64,000 nucleotides of DNA from an uncultured Duncaniella sp. (GCA_910577255.1 CAJTMH010000005.1:124001-188000), one strand, 5' to 3'. Counted from the first letter of the stretch, positions 25,172 to 33,043 are shown. Translations and numbers: made by a program. The notes: generated by a model from the sequence alone, not told the origin.

Positions 25172-26491
25172 ATGAAATTATCCAACGAGAGCTATTTCTC
25201 CTTGAACTTCATTGCAAGGAAGGCTCGCTTAAACAAGGAGGGTGAAATGCCCATTGCTCTCCGCATCACTATGAATGGGCAACGTGCGGAAATCTATACC
25301 AACCGGTATGTATCTCCAGAAAACTGGAATGCAGCGAAAGGTCAGTCGAAAGGTAAGACTAAGAAAGACCTCGAACTGAACCGTTACCTTGACACGATAC
25401 GCACGAAAATCTGCGAGATACACAACCAGCTTGTCATGCGTGACGAGATGGTGAACCCGGATGTGCTTAAACGGGCCTTCCTCGGCAAACTTGAAAAGCC
25501 GAAGATGCTGTGCGAGGCTTTCCGTGAGGTCAACGTGAAGGTGCGCGAGAAGCTGGAACGCGGCGATGTCTGCGAGGCTACCGTACTCCGCTGGGAGCGT
25601 TGTGTGAAGTATCTGGAAGAATTCCTGCTTGACAAGGAAGGCGTGAAAGATATTCCGATGAAAAAACTCACATCGGGTATGGTGGACGACTTCGAGCATC
25701 ATCTGCGTGTGAAGAAAGGGTGTGCCAACAACGCTGCGGTGAAATATATCCGCTATCTGAAAAATGTTGTCCGTGTAGGCATAGCCAACAAGTGGATTGA
25801 CGAGGATCCGTTTGTGGGCAAACGATACACCCGCACCAAATCTGAAAGAGAGAAACTGACCGAGGCCGAACTCAAAAGGATAATCGCCCTTGACCTGTCC
25901 ACCTCTCCCCGTCTTGACCTCGTGCGTGACACCTTCGTGTTCTGCTGCTTCACAGGTCTTGCTTTTGTGGATATTTCCACACTGACCCACGACCAGATAG
26001 GGACTGATGAAAACGGCGAGAAGTGGATACGCAAGGCACGTCAGAAAACAAACGAGATGAGCGTTATACCGATGCTTGAGATACCGCTGAAAATTGCTGA
26101 GAAATACCGCAACCATCCCAAAGCGGTAGCCAAGAACCTTGTTATTCCGGTTATCTCCAACCAGCGCATGAACTCCTATCTGGAGGAGATTGCAACGAAA
26201 GCGGAAATCAAAAAGCACCTGACAACCCACATCGCGCGCCACACATTCGCAACCATGTCGCTCAACAACCATGTGCCTCTGGAAACCGTGTCCAAGATGC
26301 TCGGTCACTCAGATATTTCCACAACGCAAATCTATGTGACCATGCTCGACCAGACCGTATCTGAAGATATGGAGCGCATGAGAGCGAAGTTTGACACAAT
26401 GCCGGTTGAGATCCAGCCGTTGCCGGAGAAGCCGACAACATTCGTGCCTACACCGCTACCCAAACGAGGACGGCCACGAAAAATAAAATAA
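25172..26491 (+). CDS. int: Tyrosine integrase of the ICE
   Basis: A 439-residue tyrosine recombinase that inserts and excises the element. An arm-binding N-domain (1-60) and SAM-like core-binding domain (about 110-215) precede the catalytic domain (about 225-400). Catalytic residues are H353 and R356 (THIARHTFAT), H379 (LGHSD) and Y388 (TTQIYVTM). The first canonical Arg is replaced by A264 in FTGLAFVDIS. Loss of that Arg is also known in IntDOT of CTnDOT, so it does not imply inactivity. The C-terminus is Pro/Arg/Lys-rich (PLPKRGRPRKIK), an AT-hook-like tail. It faces away from tRNA-Lys. Confidence 0.95.
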   Translation: MKLSNESYFSLNFIARKARLNKEGEMPIALRITMNGQRAEIYTNRYVSPENWNAAKGQSKGKTKKDLELNRYLDTIRTKICEIHNQLVMRDEMVNPDVLKRAFLGKLEKPKMLCEAFREVNVKVREKLERGDVCEATVLRWERCVKYLEEFLLDKEGVKDIPMKKLTSGMVDDFEHHLRVKKGCANNAAVKYIRYLKNVVRVGIANKWIDEDPFVGKRYTRTKSEREKLTEAELKRIIALDLSTSPRLDLVRDTFVFCCFTGLAFVDISTLTHDQIGTDENGEKWIRKARQKTNEMSVIPMLEIPLKIAEKYRNHPKAVAKNLVIPVISNQRMNSYLEEIATKAEIKKHLTTHIARHTFATMSLNNHVPLETVSKMLGHSDISTTQIYVTMLDQTVSEDMERMRAKFDTMPVEIQPLPEKPTTFVPTPLPKRGRPRKIK

Positions 26492-26506
26492 CAACGCCTG
26501 AAAATA

Positions 26507-26547
26507 ACAGTGGCGGCAATCGGGTTAATCCCGGCTGTCGCCACTGT
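26507..26547. terminator. Bidirectional terminator between int and HTH genes
   Basis: A 9-bp perfect outer stem (ACAGTGGCG) with an imperfect inner stem lies between two convergent genes. Confidence 0.7.
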
Positions 26548-26563
26548 CGCATTGAATAGTGGA

Positions 26564-26863
26564 TTATTCGTTGTAACGTGGATGATAATTCTCATCCATC
26601 AGTTGCTGTATCTCTCGCTCGGCATACAGACATTTGCCGCAGATCTTGTAATATGGTATCAATCCCAAATCGCGGTAGTTCTGGATTGTGCGCCGGGTGA
26701 CATTCAGAAGCATCGCAACCTGCTCGTCTGTCAGAAAACTTATGCCACCGAGTATCGGGTGGTGGTTGTCGCGGATTATCCCTACTGCCTCAAACGCCTT
26801 GCGGGTTAGTTCTCTTGCCGAGATAATCCGTGCATCGGATTTATTGATTATCTCGTCAGCCAT
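26564..26863 (-). CDS. HTH protein, excisionase-like (second of pair)
   Basis: A 99-residue DNA-binding protein with a MerR/excisionase-type helix-turn-helix in the C-terminal half (FLTDEQVAMLLNVTRRTIQN, YRDLGLIPYYKICGKCLYAE). The start at 26863 overlaps the previous gene's stop (ATGGCTGA), indicating coupling; the open frame further upstream to 26962 lacks a good start. Paired small HTH genes next to the integrase are typical of Bacteroidales ICEs, where such proteins act as excision or directionality factors. The individual role is inferred. Confidence 0.82.
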   Translation of the reverse strand: MADEIINKSDARIISARELTRKAFEAVGIIRDNHHPILGGISFLTDEQVAMLLNVTRRTIQNYRDLGLIPYYKICGKCLYAEREIQQLMDENYHPRYNE

Positions 26864-27158
26864 TGGCAAAGGCATTGGGTGAAACACCGTTCCGCTCCAG
26901 ATAGCCGATGACCTCACTGCAAGGATAACCGACACGGTTGTTATCTTCTCTGACAAAACCAATCTTGCCGCTGTTACGGAGTGTCTGAAGCGTGGTTGTG
27001 CCTATATTGAGGAAATCGCAGACTTCGGCGGCAGACATCAGTTCATCAGGCTTCTTCTTCCGAAGATGTGCCGCAAGATTGACGACCATGTTGCATAGGA
27101 GCTCGTGCTCGTCGAGGATACAGTCAAGTGTTTCTTTCTCAATTAGTAATACTTCCAT
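26856..27158 (-). CDS. HTH protein, excisionase-like (first of pair)
   Basis: A 100-residue protein. A helical N-terminal half (DEHELLCNMVVNLAAHLRKK) is followed by a helix-turn-helix module (MSAAEVCDFLNIGTTTLQTL, RNSGKIGFVREDNNRVGY). This is the usual layout of small ICE regulators and excisionases of Bacteroidales. Its ATG is preceded by the recurrent leader CACCACAAATCC and a strong hairpin at 27201-27227. It overlaps the following HTH gene by 8 bases. Confidence 0.82.
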   Translation of the reverse strand: MEVLLIEKETLDCILDEHELLCNMVVNLAAHLRKKKPDELMSAAEVCDFLNIGTTTLQTLRNSGKIGFVREDNNRVGYPCSEVIGYLERNGVSPNAFANG

Positions 27159-27168
27159 AAATTATTGT

Positions 27169-27185
27169 GGATTTGTGGTGGGTGG
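27169..27185 (-). promoter_or_regulatory. Recurrent start-leader motif, copy 1
   Basis: Minus-strand CCACCCACCACAAATCC lies 11-27 bases before the ATG at 27158. It shares the core CACCAC-AAATCC with the copies before 28964 and 30564. Confidence 0.6.
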
Positions 27186-27200
27186 ATATTAAGGTTAAAA

Positions 27201-27227
27201 AGGCAGCGGGTATCCCTCCCGCTGCCT
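27201..27227 (-). terminator. Strong hairpin between the topoisomerase-like and HTH genes
   Basis: A 10-bp perfect stem (AGGCAGCGGG) with a 7-base loop. On the minus strand it is followed by TTTTAACC, so it can end the transcript from the topoisomerase-like gene. A leader-motif copy lies on each side, on opposite strands. Confidence 0.75.
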
Positions 27228-27258
27228 CACCACTAAATCCACAATCAAATAAATTATG
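27228..27258 (+). promoter_or_regulatory. Orphan leader motif with start codon
   Basis: Plus-strand CACCACTAAATCCACAAT followed by an ATG at 27256-27258. This is the same layout as before real ICE genes, but the frame stops after 7 codons. It looks like the front end of a lost gene. Confidence 0.5.
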
Positions 27259-27350
27259 ACTGCGATTCAGTGGCAAAGTTAACGATTTCTATCCGATTTT
27301 CAGCTATGTAGAGCCGATTATTTTTGGATATAACCGCCGTTTGAGGGCTT

Positions 27351-28964
27351 TCAGTTTTCCGTATCGGGGTCAATCATCTCAACCATGCAGAGTAATGAGC
27401 TACTGAAACCGTCGATGACTGAGCGGCCTGTCTGGTCGCCTTCGTAGAGGTCGTTTGCCTCGAACTGCCATGTCAGCAACACCTCGCTTAACTCACTGCC
27501 GGAAAAATCGTCGTAGATTTCCTGCCCCTCGGTGGTGAGGTACAGCTCGTTGTCCTCGATGGATACCAGCCCTTTCTTGACAAGACTGCTGATAACGCTG
27601 CCGTAGTCCTCGGTTGACTTGGTGAACGGCACGTTTGTGTGCATCACATCGTCAACATAATCAGCATGGGCGGTCAGACTCCACATCACATTGGAGAGAT
27701 CGGTTGACATTCGTGTTGCCGGGTCGCAGGGATAGGCAGCCGCATCCTCGATTTTTACGGTGGTGTCGAATGTACCTGCATCGGTCACATCGTATGCCTC
27801 GCCTGTCAGCTCCCATTCGTGGGCGAAAACGGCATTGCCGATTGTGAACTCCTTGACCGCAATCTTGCGGATTGGCTGCTGCTCTACAACCGCCTTCATG
27901 CGGTTGAAGATGAGATTGTAGAGCTGTACCTCGCTGGCAGTCATGCCGTCCTCTCCGGCGCGGAGGGTGATGATGGCGTGGTTGTTGAGCGTGGCTTCGT
28001 TGTCACCCCACGGGTAGCCGTTGGTTTCGCCAAACACTGTCTGAAGATGACCGCGAAGTTTTTCAGGCAGGTGTGAGCATGATGTCATGGGCGATGAGAT
28101 AAGCCCTTTTGAGTATAGTTTCTCTGCCACTCTTGTGGTCTTTCGCGGTGTGAAGCCGAGATTGTTGAAAGCATCCATCTGGAGTGTGTGGAGCGTATGA
28201 AAGCGCAGGTTGTATGCCGTGGTTTCCGTCACCGTCAGTGTCGCCGGGATTTCATCGCCGACTTTGACAGACGAAAGAATTTCGTTGGCGGCTTTCTCGG
28301 AGTTCCAATAGGATTGTGACTCATAGCTTTCACGGCTGTTGACATTGATGCGGATTGTATGGTTCGGCGAGGTTGGAGCATCGAAAACGACACACATATT
28401 GCCGATGTGTTCGAGGGCGATGGTTTCCTGACGAGTGAGGTCACGGGCAGGAAGTCCGACATGGAGTAACGCTTGATTGATGTTGTATTCAAACATCATG
28501 TCCATGCCCTTTGACACAAGTCCGGTCTGAGCGAGGCGGTAGAGATGCCGGCCGGACTCGCGGTAATGGAACGCTCCACGGATTGCGCCGTAGCAAAGAC
28601 GGGTGAGCCACATACGGCTTGTGGTGCAGCCCACGCGGAAATGACGGCATATATTGAAGAAGCGTGCCTGAGCGTCCGCGCCGCCATCGGAAGCGAATAC
28701 AACCTCGTCTGCCTTGCGGAATAGCGGTTTGAGGTTGCGCTCCAGCTCTTTGTCAGTGACTGACATCTTGAACTTCTCCGGGATGAAGGGATAGCGTCCG
28801 ACGGCCATTTCGCAGAGCGGAGTCTGGCGGATGAATTTTTCGGGGATAGTGGCGACGGCGATGCTGTTTGAGGCGTAGATGCCGGTGGCGGTTTCGGTGT
28901 TCGCTCCCATTGCGAGAGCCACGTTCTTGGATGTGCGATAATTTTCGCAAACAATTAAAATCAT
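27351..28964 (-). CDS. Type IA topoisomerase-like protein, catalytic residues lost
   Basis: A 537-residue protein with the outline of a type IA topoisomerase. The Toprim-like N-terminus is MILIVCENYRTSKNVALAMG. Where active enzymes have DPDREGE it reads D93-GGADAQ, so the second Asp and the Glu residues are changed. Where the catalytic Tyr sits in GLITYPRTDS it reads GLISSPMTSC (287-296), with S291 at the Tyr position and the Arg also gone. DNA relaxation by the normal mechanism is not expected. It follows the DUF3945 gene as ICE topoisomerases commonly do. It may be a structural DNA-binding remnant that was kept for another task. Confidence 0.8.
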   Translation of the reverse strand: MILIVCENYRTSKNVALAMGANTETATGIYASNSIAVATIPEKFIRQTPLCEMAVGRYPFIPEKFKMSVTDKELERNLKPLFRKADEVVFASDGGADAQARFFNICRHFRVGCTTSRMWLTRLCYGAIRGAFHYRESGRHLYRLAQTGLVSKGMDMMFEYNINQALLHVGLPARDLTRQETIALEHIGNMCVVFDAPTSPNHTIRINVNSRESYESQSYWNSEKAANEILSSVKVGDEIPATLTVTETTAYNLRFHTLHTLQMDAFNNLGFTPRKTTRVAEKLYSKGLISSPMTSCSHLPEKLRGHLQTVFGETNGYPWGDNEATLNNHAIITLRAGEDGMTASEVQLYNLIFNRMKAVVEQQPIRKIAVKEFTIGNAVFAHEWELTGEAYDVTDAGTFDTTVKIEDAAAYPCDPATRMSTDLSNVMWSLTAHADYVDDVMHTNVPFTKSTEDYGSVISSLVKKGLVSIEDNELYLTTEGQEIYDDFSGSELSEVLLTWQFEANDLYEGDQTGRSVIDGFSSSLLCMVEMIDPDTEN

Positions 28965-28973
28965 AATTTAATG

Positions 28974-29030
28974 GGATTTGTGGTGTTGTTATGAAAGGCA
29001 CGGGGACGGCAGGTGCTATCCCCGTGCCTT
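28974..29030 (-). promoter_or_regulatory. Leader motif copy 2 with upstream hairpin
   Basis: On the minus strand a 12-bp perfect stem (AAGGCACGGGGA, 28995-29030, 12-base loop) is followed by CACCACAAATCC (28974-28985) and then the ATG at 28964. The same order occurs at other ICE genes. Confidence 0.6.
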
Positions 29031-29103
29031 GGGGATACTACTTTGGTTGAATCGCAGTCAGTGTTGACTGTGGAATTGAATGTTCAGTGGTGACGGCAGC
29101 ACA

Positions 29104-30564
29104 TCAGAGTTTGGGACCTTTCGGCTTCTTTTGCTGTTGCTGCTGATTTTCGTCTTTGGGAGCTGTCTGTCCGCGCTGGAGAGGCTCGTTCACGTTCTTT
29201 GTCGCCTCGTTGGTCTTGCCGTCGTTGTTCACGGCAAGCTGGGTCTTGCTTTCCTCAGCGACGCCCACAACCTTGTCACGGTCGGGATATACCCGTGTGG
29301 TTTCGGGCTGGCGAAGTTCGGGATTATACTGGAAATAGATGGTGCAGTCGTTGCCGTCGCGGTCTTTGCTTTCGCCGACAAGCACTTTCTTTCCTGCGAG
29401 ATAATCCGCCTGCTGCTGTTCGTTGAGAGGCATCTTACACCAGTTCTTCAACGGCTTGATTGAGCCGTCGGCGAGGTGCCATGTGTCCTTGACCTGCTCC
29501 TGCTGTTTGTTCTCCTGCTTATTGTCCTGCGTCTGTTCCTGACGGTATTTATCAGAGTTGACAAAGACGATGTCGCGCTTGGACGCGCTGTATTGCAGGT
29601 CGGCGGTGAATTTCGCGCCGTTGGGGAGTTCTATGTGCTGCTCCCTTATCAAGCCTCCATTTTTGAGTATGCCGATGGCTCTCATGTCGAGGTCGATGTT
29701 GGCGACCTTCTGCTTGATATAAATCTTATCAACCGGCAGTGCCTCAATCTCGTTTGTGAGTTTGTCGATGCTCACAAGGCATTTGACCTTTTCCCCGGTC
29801 TTGGGGTCGGTAAGCTCGACAGGTTTACCGAGGTTGCCGGTTTTGTGAAGTTCTGCCTTGTCCTCCTTAGTGAATGAATACCCTTTGAACTCTTGGTCGA
29901 GTTGCGGCTCGTTGCGGACAAAGTGAGGCACGAGTGAATATGAGCCGTCGGGGTTGGTACGGAACGAGAGTTTCGCTTCAAGCGAATACTTCTCGTCGCC
30001 GAACTGGGGCGTTACCGTGAATAGCTGCGGCGACTTGTGGTTATATACCATCTGTGATAATGCCCCTGATTTTTCGAGGTCGTCGCGCTTGATGCCCCAC
30101 TGCTTCTCGATTTTATCCCAGTCTATGAGGTCAGGATTTATTGGGGCCAGCTTGATGCCCGTCGGCTTCTGCTGCTCCTGCGTGGGTGCTTCTTCCTGTT
30201 TCTGCTCAACCGTCTGTGCGGGAGCTTCAATCTCAACCTTGTTCGGTTTGAGTATCTCGGCATTTTCATCGGCCTTCTGAATGAGGTCAGCCATTGCCGG
30301 GGCGATTATATCATATTTGTCATCGGCAGGGAATTTGAAGAAGCTGAACAGCGTGGGGTTCTTTGCCTGCCGCATGAAGTTTGACAAGAACGCTTCGAGG
30401 GGGTTCTGTCCTTTGCTGAACTTTACGAGTTCGCTGAGTGGCGTTGACTTTGCGTCAGCCATCTGGGGAGTGCCGTCAGGGTTCTGTCCTACGACTGCTC
30501 CCACCTGCCCGCTTTCGTTGTTGCGGGCTATCAGCACTTCCTGCTGATCCGTGGTCTGGTCCAT
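29104..30564 (-). CDS. DUF4099/DUF3945 domain protein
   Basis: A 486-residue cytoplasmic protein of the kind paired with topoisomerases in Bacteroidales conjugative elements. An N-terminal region (STPLSELVKFSKGQNPLEAF) and a Glu/Pro/Gln linker precede a DUF4099-like segment (PDLIDWDKIEKQWGIKRDDL). Then comes a DUF3945-type repeat (KGYSFTKEDKAELHKTGNLG, NGGLIREQHIELPNGAKFTA, LADGSIKPLKNWCKMPLNEQ). The tail is Gln/Lys-rich and disordered. Its molecular role is not established; DNA processing during transfer is the usual guess. Leader motif copy 3 precedes the start. Confidence 0.85.
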   Translation of the reverse strand: MDQTTDQQEVLIARNNESGQVGAVVGQNPDGTPQMADAKSTPLSELVKFSKGQNPLEAFLSNFMRQAKNPTLFSFFKFPADDKYDIIAPAMADLIQKADENAEILKPNKVEIEAPAQTVEQKQEEAPTQEQQKPTGIKLAPINPDLIDWDKIEKQWGIKRDDLEKSGALSQMVYNHKSPQLFTVTPQFGDEKYSLEAKLSFRTNPDGSYSLVPHFVRNEPQLDQEFKGYSFTKEDKAELHKTGNLGKPVELTDPKTGEKVKCLVSIDKLTNEIEALPVDKIYIKQKVANIDLDMRAIGILKNGGLIREQHIELPNGAKFTADLQYSASKRDIVFVNSDKYRQEQTQDNKQENKQQEQVKDTWHLADGSIKPLKNWCKMPLNEQQQADYLAGKKVLVGESKDRDGNDCTIYFQYNPELRQPETTRVYPDRDKVVGVAEESKTQLAVNNDGKTNEATKNVNEPLQRGQTAPKDENQQQQQKKPKGPKL

Positions 30565-30961
30565 AATTTAATTTGGTTTGGGGATTTGTGGTGGTGTTGG
30601 CGGTTGAGCCGCCGGCTTTGGGTTTACGCTTCAAGGTTCTGTATTCTGGATGGGAAGAACTTATGAAGGTATGTTCAAGGAAACTGTCGAGGTCGCGTTG
30701 AAGAACAAACTTGATGTTGCCTTCGATGCTTTCGTAAACCTCAATCTTTCCTGCGTCGCGGTATCTTCGGATTGTCCTTTCGCTGACATTGAGCCCGGAC
30801 ATGATGTCGTCAAGAAGGATTATCGGCTCGCCGTGAAAGAAAAGTCTGGGTTTGTTTCCTGTCGGATATTGGCAGGGGCTGCGGGCCCGTTCTTCGATGA
30901 GAGAAACGTATGCCTGTGCTGCGGTCTGGAAGTCCGCTGTTTGCTCTGCGGTCTGCTCCAT
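30476..30961 (-). CDS. HTH protein with disordered tail
   Basis: A 161-residue protein. Residues about 35-115 hold a MerR/excisionase-like helix-turn-helix (IILLDDIMSGLNVSERTIRR, YRDAGKIEVYESIEGNIKF). The remaining 45 residues are Ser/Thr/Gly/Arg-rich and low in complexity. The end of the frame overlaps the DUF3945 gene by 89 bases, which is unusually long; a recent loss of an earlier stop could explain the tail. I chose the ATG at 30961 (MEQTAEQTAD), five bases after the previous stop. Confidence 0.75.
   Translation of the reverse strand: MEQTAEQTADFQTAAQAYVSLIEERARSPCQYPTGNKPRLFFHGEPIILLDDIMSGLNVSERTIRRYRDAGKIEVYESIEGNIKFVLQRDLDSFLEHTFISSSHPEYRTLKRKPKAGGSTANTTTNPQTKLNYGPDHGSAGSADSPQQRKRAGGSSRRTEP
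30582..30613 (-). promoter_or_regulatory. Leader motif copy 3 with upstream hairpin
   Basis: Minus-strand GGCGG-CTCAA-CCGCC hairpin (30599-30613), then CACCACAAATCC (30582-30593), then the ATG at 30564. This element lies inside the coding region of the preceding HTH gene. Confidence 0.55.
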
Positions 30962-30965
30962 ACGC

Positions 30966-31217
30966 TTACTCGGCAGGTGCTGTTGCGGGTTGAACGGCGG
31001 TTGCACTCATACCCATGAAAGGAGCGAGAATTTTGGCTGCTGCCATGAGGAAGATTGAGCCATAGAGCCATGCTGTTGCCTCGGAGGGCATAGAGGCGTC
31101 CATTGTGATGTCGGGCAACTTACGGTAGCCTGAGTTGCGGCCACGGAAAGTTTTGCGGTTCTTACGGGTGGGCTTCTTCTTGAAGCCGGGAGTGTTCGGT
31201 GGAGTTGTTGCTTCCAT
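30966..31217 (-). CDS. Small single-pass membrane protein of the ICE
   Basis: An 83-residue protein. A basic N-terminus (FKKKPTRKNRKTFRGRNSGY) is followed by one hydrophobic helix (TAWLYGSIFLMAAAKILAPF, about residues 48-67) and a short polar tail. No family is recognised. It is the first gene after the 450-base leader that starts at the promoter at 31674-31704, and it is followed by the HTH gene after 4 bases. Confidence 0.7.
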   Translation of the reverse strand: MEATTPPNTPGFKKKPTRKNRKTFRGRNSGYRKLPDITMDASMPSEATAWLYGSIFLMAAAKILAPFMGMSATAVQPATAPAE

Positions 31218-31455
31218 TCGGTTATGTGTTTTGTGTTAAACTTATCGAGGATAGCGCCTCGTTTGACATTATAACTGAATGGATTGCGAAAGCGATTATT
31301 TAGGGATTGTTAAATTTGTAACAATCTGAAATAGTGAGATATGCGTCGAAAGAAAATTCAGATGTTAAAATCAGTGGTTTTACCTGATTACTGCTGTGAT
31401 TGTAGAATGGTTAAGGATTTGCGTGTTTTTCAGAGGCAAGGTTATGGAGAAAAAT

Positions 31456-31543
31456 ATAGCGTATAATCTCTTATTCTCCTTTGAAGGCTCTGGATTGCCT
31501 ATACCGAAAACAGGGTGATTATACGCTATGCGATAAGCATAGC
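31456..31543 (-). promoter_or_regulatory. Candidate transcription attenuator in the ICE operon leader
   Basis: On the minus strand, stem A is GCTATGC (31537-31543) with GCATAGC (31525-31531). Stem B is ATAGCGTATAATC (31517-31529) with its perfect complement at 31456-31468, followed by ATTTTTC. Stem B plus the U-run is a rho-independent terminator. Stem A shares 31525-31529 with it, so the two cannot form together. A short leader peptide frame runs through both. No other gene is seen in 31218-31700. Confidence 0.6.
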
Positions 31544-31551
31544 ATAAGCAT
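31519..31551 (-). CDS. Leader peptide candidate, 10 aa
   Basis: A ten-codon frame, MLMLCLSHSV, starts before stem A of the attenuator and stops inside the first arm of stem B. A ribosome on this frame would block stem A or stem B depending on where it halts, the standard logic of attenuation. The ribosome-binding region is weak, as is common in Bacteroidales. Confidence 0.4.
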   Translation of the reverse strand: MLMLCLSHSV

Positions 31552-31673
31552 CACGCCAAGCTCGGTATTTGTTAATTTTCCAGATTTACAAAGGAACTTA
31601 TGCGGAAGTTATGTTATCCTAATATGTTTGATGCGCCCGACTCTACGGGTGCTATCTTTGCTATTTTACGCTG

Positions 31674-31704
31674 CAAAGATACTAATTTTTAACGAGGTAG
31701 TCAA
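31674..31704 (-). promoter_or_regulatory. Promoter of the ICE small-protein/DUF3945 operon
   Basis: Minus-strand TTG (31702-31704), 20 bases, then TATCTTTG (31674-31681). It overlaps the end of the NtrC-like gene and would give a leader of about 450 bases before the ATG at 31217. Confidence 0.75.
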
Positions 31705-32975
31705 GACTGGATTTCACCGTTGCTGTCAATCCCGTACTTTTTGCGAAGACTTATCAGCGTTTTCTCTGTGATATTAAGCAGCTTTGCCGCTTCTTTCCAG
31801 TTCCCTCCTCTGCGGTACGCTTCTTTTATGAGAGCGATTTCTTTCCTTGGATTGCGCAAGTCAAGACTGTCGTCAAATTCGGGGTCATTGACATTGAAGG
31901 TTATGTCGGACTCTGAGATAATCTCACCGTTGGCGTTGAAGGCTGCTTGAAGGATTACGTTCTTCAACTCTCGGACATTGCCCACCCAAAGATGCTGTTT
32001 CAGGGCTTTGACTGCCGAAGCGTCAAGCCTTTTGCGTGGCTCGTTATGATGATTGGCATACATCTTTAGAAAGAAGTTTGCCAGTACCGGAATATCTTCG
32101 GTCACTTCGCGGAGTGGCGGTATGACAATCTCGAACTCCCGGAGCATATACATCAGGTTTGGACGGAAGGACTGTTCTGCCATCATACGGCGGAGATATG
32201 GCTCTGCGGTACAAATGACACGGACATTAGGGTGTTCTTCTTCGAGGATGTGCAACAGCACTGACTGCTTTTCAAAAGTCAACAGCTGGAGGTTCTTAAC
32301 GATTATTGTTCCACCGTCGGTATTTTCAAAGTAACTTTTGATGCGGTTGTAGATTTCGCTTCTTCCTGATGTTGGGTCATGCTTGCCAATCAATCCTGCA
32401 CCACCTGCCTCAACTACGATGTGGGGCTTTTGTGAGCGGGAACTTTGACCGTAGATTTCCAATGCAACTTGTTCCTTGCCAGTGCCGCTTGCACCGAATA
32501 CAATGACATTGGCATTTGATTTCGCTATCGTTTTGATCTTACGCTCAATCTCTCGCCATTCATCACTTTGTCGTGGTATCAGATGCTTGCCGAGGGTGAA
32601 TGTCTTGTTCTCCGTTTTGACATACTGAGCGACGGTTTCAACAAGTTGCTTATCTATTGCCGGACGCTGGATAATATCCACCGCTCCACCGCCACGCATA
32701 ATGCTTAATACATCAGCGTTGTTTAGATTTTCCACTACGGCTATGACGGGGAATTTGTATCCCTCGATCTTCAGCCAGTTGATAAACTCTCTCGCGTTAC
32801 CGTCGGGCAGACGCATTGCCGTGACGATAACCGCGCCGGGTGGCAGCTTTGCCGCCTCAATTTTTCCGGCTTTGATGCAATCAGTTATGATAGGAGTATA
32901 TCCGGCTCGTGCCAATAAGCCGGTCATCAACCTCTCGTAAGATGCAGAAGCGTCAATAATCAATACTTTATTCAT
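31701..32975 (-). CDS. Degenerate NtrC-like regulator of the ICE
   Basis: A 424-residue protein with the order receiver, AAA+ and Fis-type HTH, resembling RteB of CTnDOT. The receiver has A53 where the phospho-acceptor Asp is expected (VIVTAMRLPDG) and QRP where the conserved Lys-Pro lies. The AAA+ domain keeps Walker A (GASGTGKE, 161-168). Its Walker B position reads TIIVKN, without the Asp-Glu pair, and there is no GAFTGA loop for sigma-54 contact. The C-terminal HTH is intact (NWKEAAKLLNITEKTLISLR). It probably binds DNA without phosphorylation or sigma-54 remodelling. It is encoded just upstream of the ICE operon promoter it may control. Confidence 0.85.
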   Translation of the reverse strand: MNKVLIIDASASYERLMTGLLARAGYTPIITDCIKAGKIEAAKLPPGAVIVTAMRLPDGNAREFINWLKIEGYKFPVIAVVENLNNADVLSIMRGGGAVDIIQRPAIDKQLVETVAQYVKTENKTFTLGKHLIPRQSDEWREIERKIKTIAKSNANVIVFGASGTGKEQVALEIYGQSSRSQKPHIVVEAGGAGLIGKHDPTSGRSEIYNRIKSYFENTDGGTIIVKNLQLLTFEKQSVLLHILEEEHPNVRVICTAEPYLRRMMAEQSFRPNLMYMLREFEIVIPPLREVTEDIPVLANFFLKMYANHHNEPRKRLDASAVKALKQHLWVGNVRELKNVILQAAFNANGEIISESDITFNVNDPEFDDSLDLRNPRKEIALIKEAYRRGGNWKEAAKLLNITEKTLISLRKKYGIDSNGEIQS

Positions 32976-33014
32976 TAGTAAATATATGAGGTAATTATGT
33001 TGTCATAATAGAAT

Positions 33015-33042
33015 AAGGAGTTCACTTTCTCAGGAACTCCTT
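33015..33042 (-). terminator. Hairpin at the left end of the PUL
   Basis: A 9-bp perfect stem (AAGGAGTTC) with a 10-base loop lies 2 bases after the last frame of the decayed PUL gene. Confidence 0.55.
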
Positions 33043-33043
33043 A

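Noticed and set aside
25229..26308. 359-codon open frame on the minus strand opposite the integrase
   Set aside because: It is a mirror of the integrase codons, has His/Phe/Val-rich text with no domain, and the integrase on the other strand is certain.
27351..28964. Annotating an active DNA topoisomerase III
   Set aside because: The catalytic Tyr and the Toprim acids are replaced.
31701..32975. Calling this gene a plain sigma-54 activator
   Set aside because: The GAFTGA loop and Walker B acids are absent.
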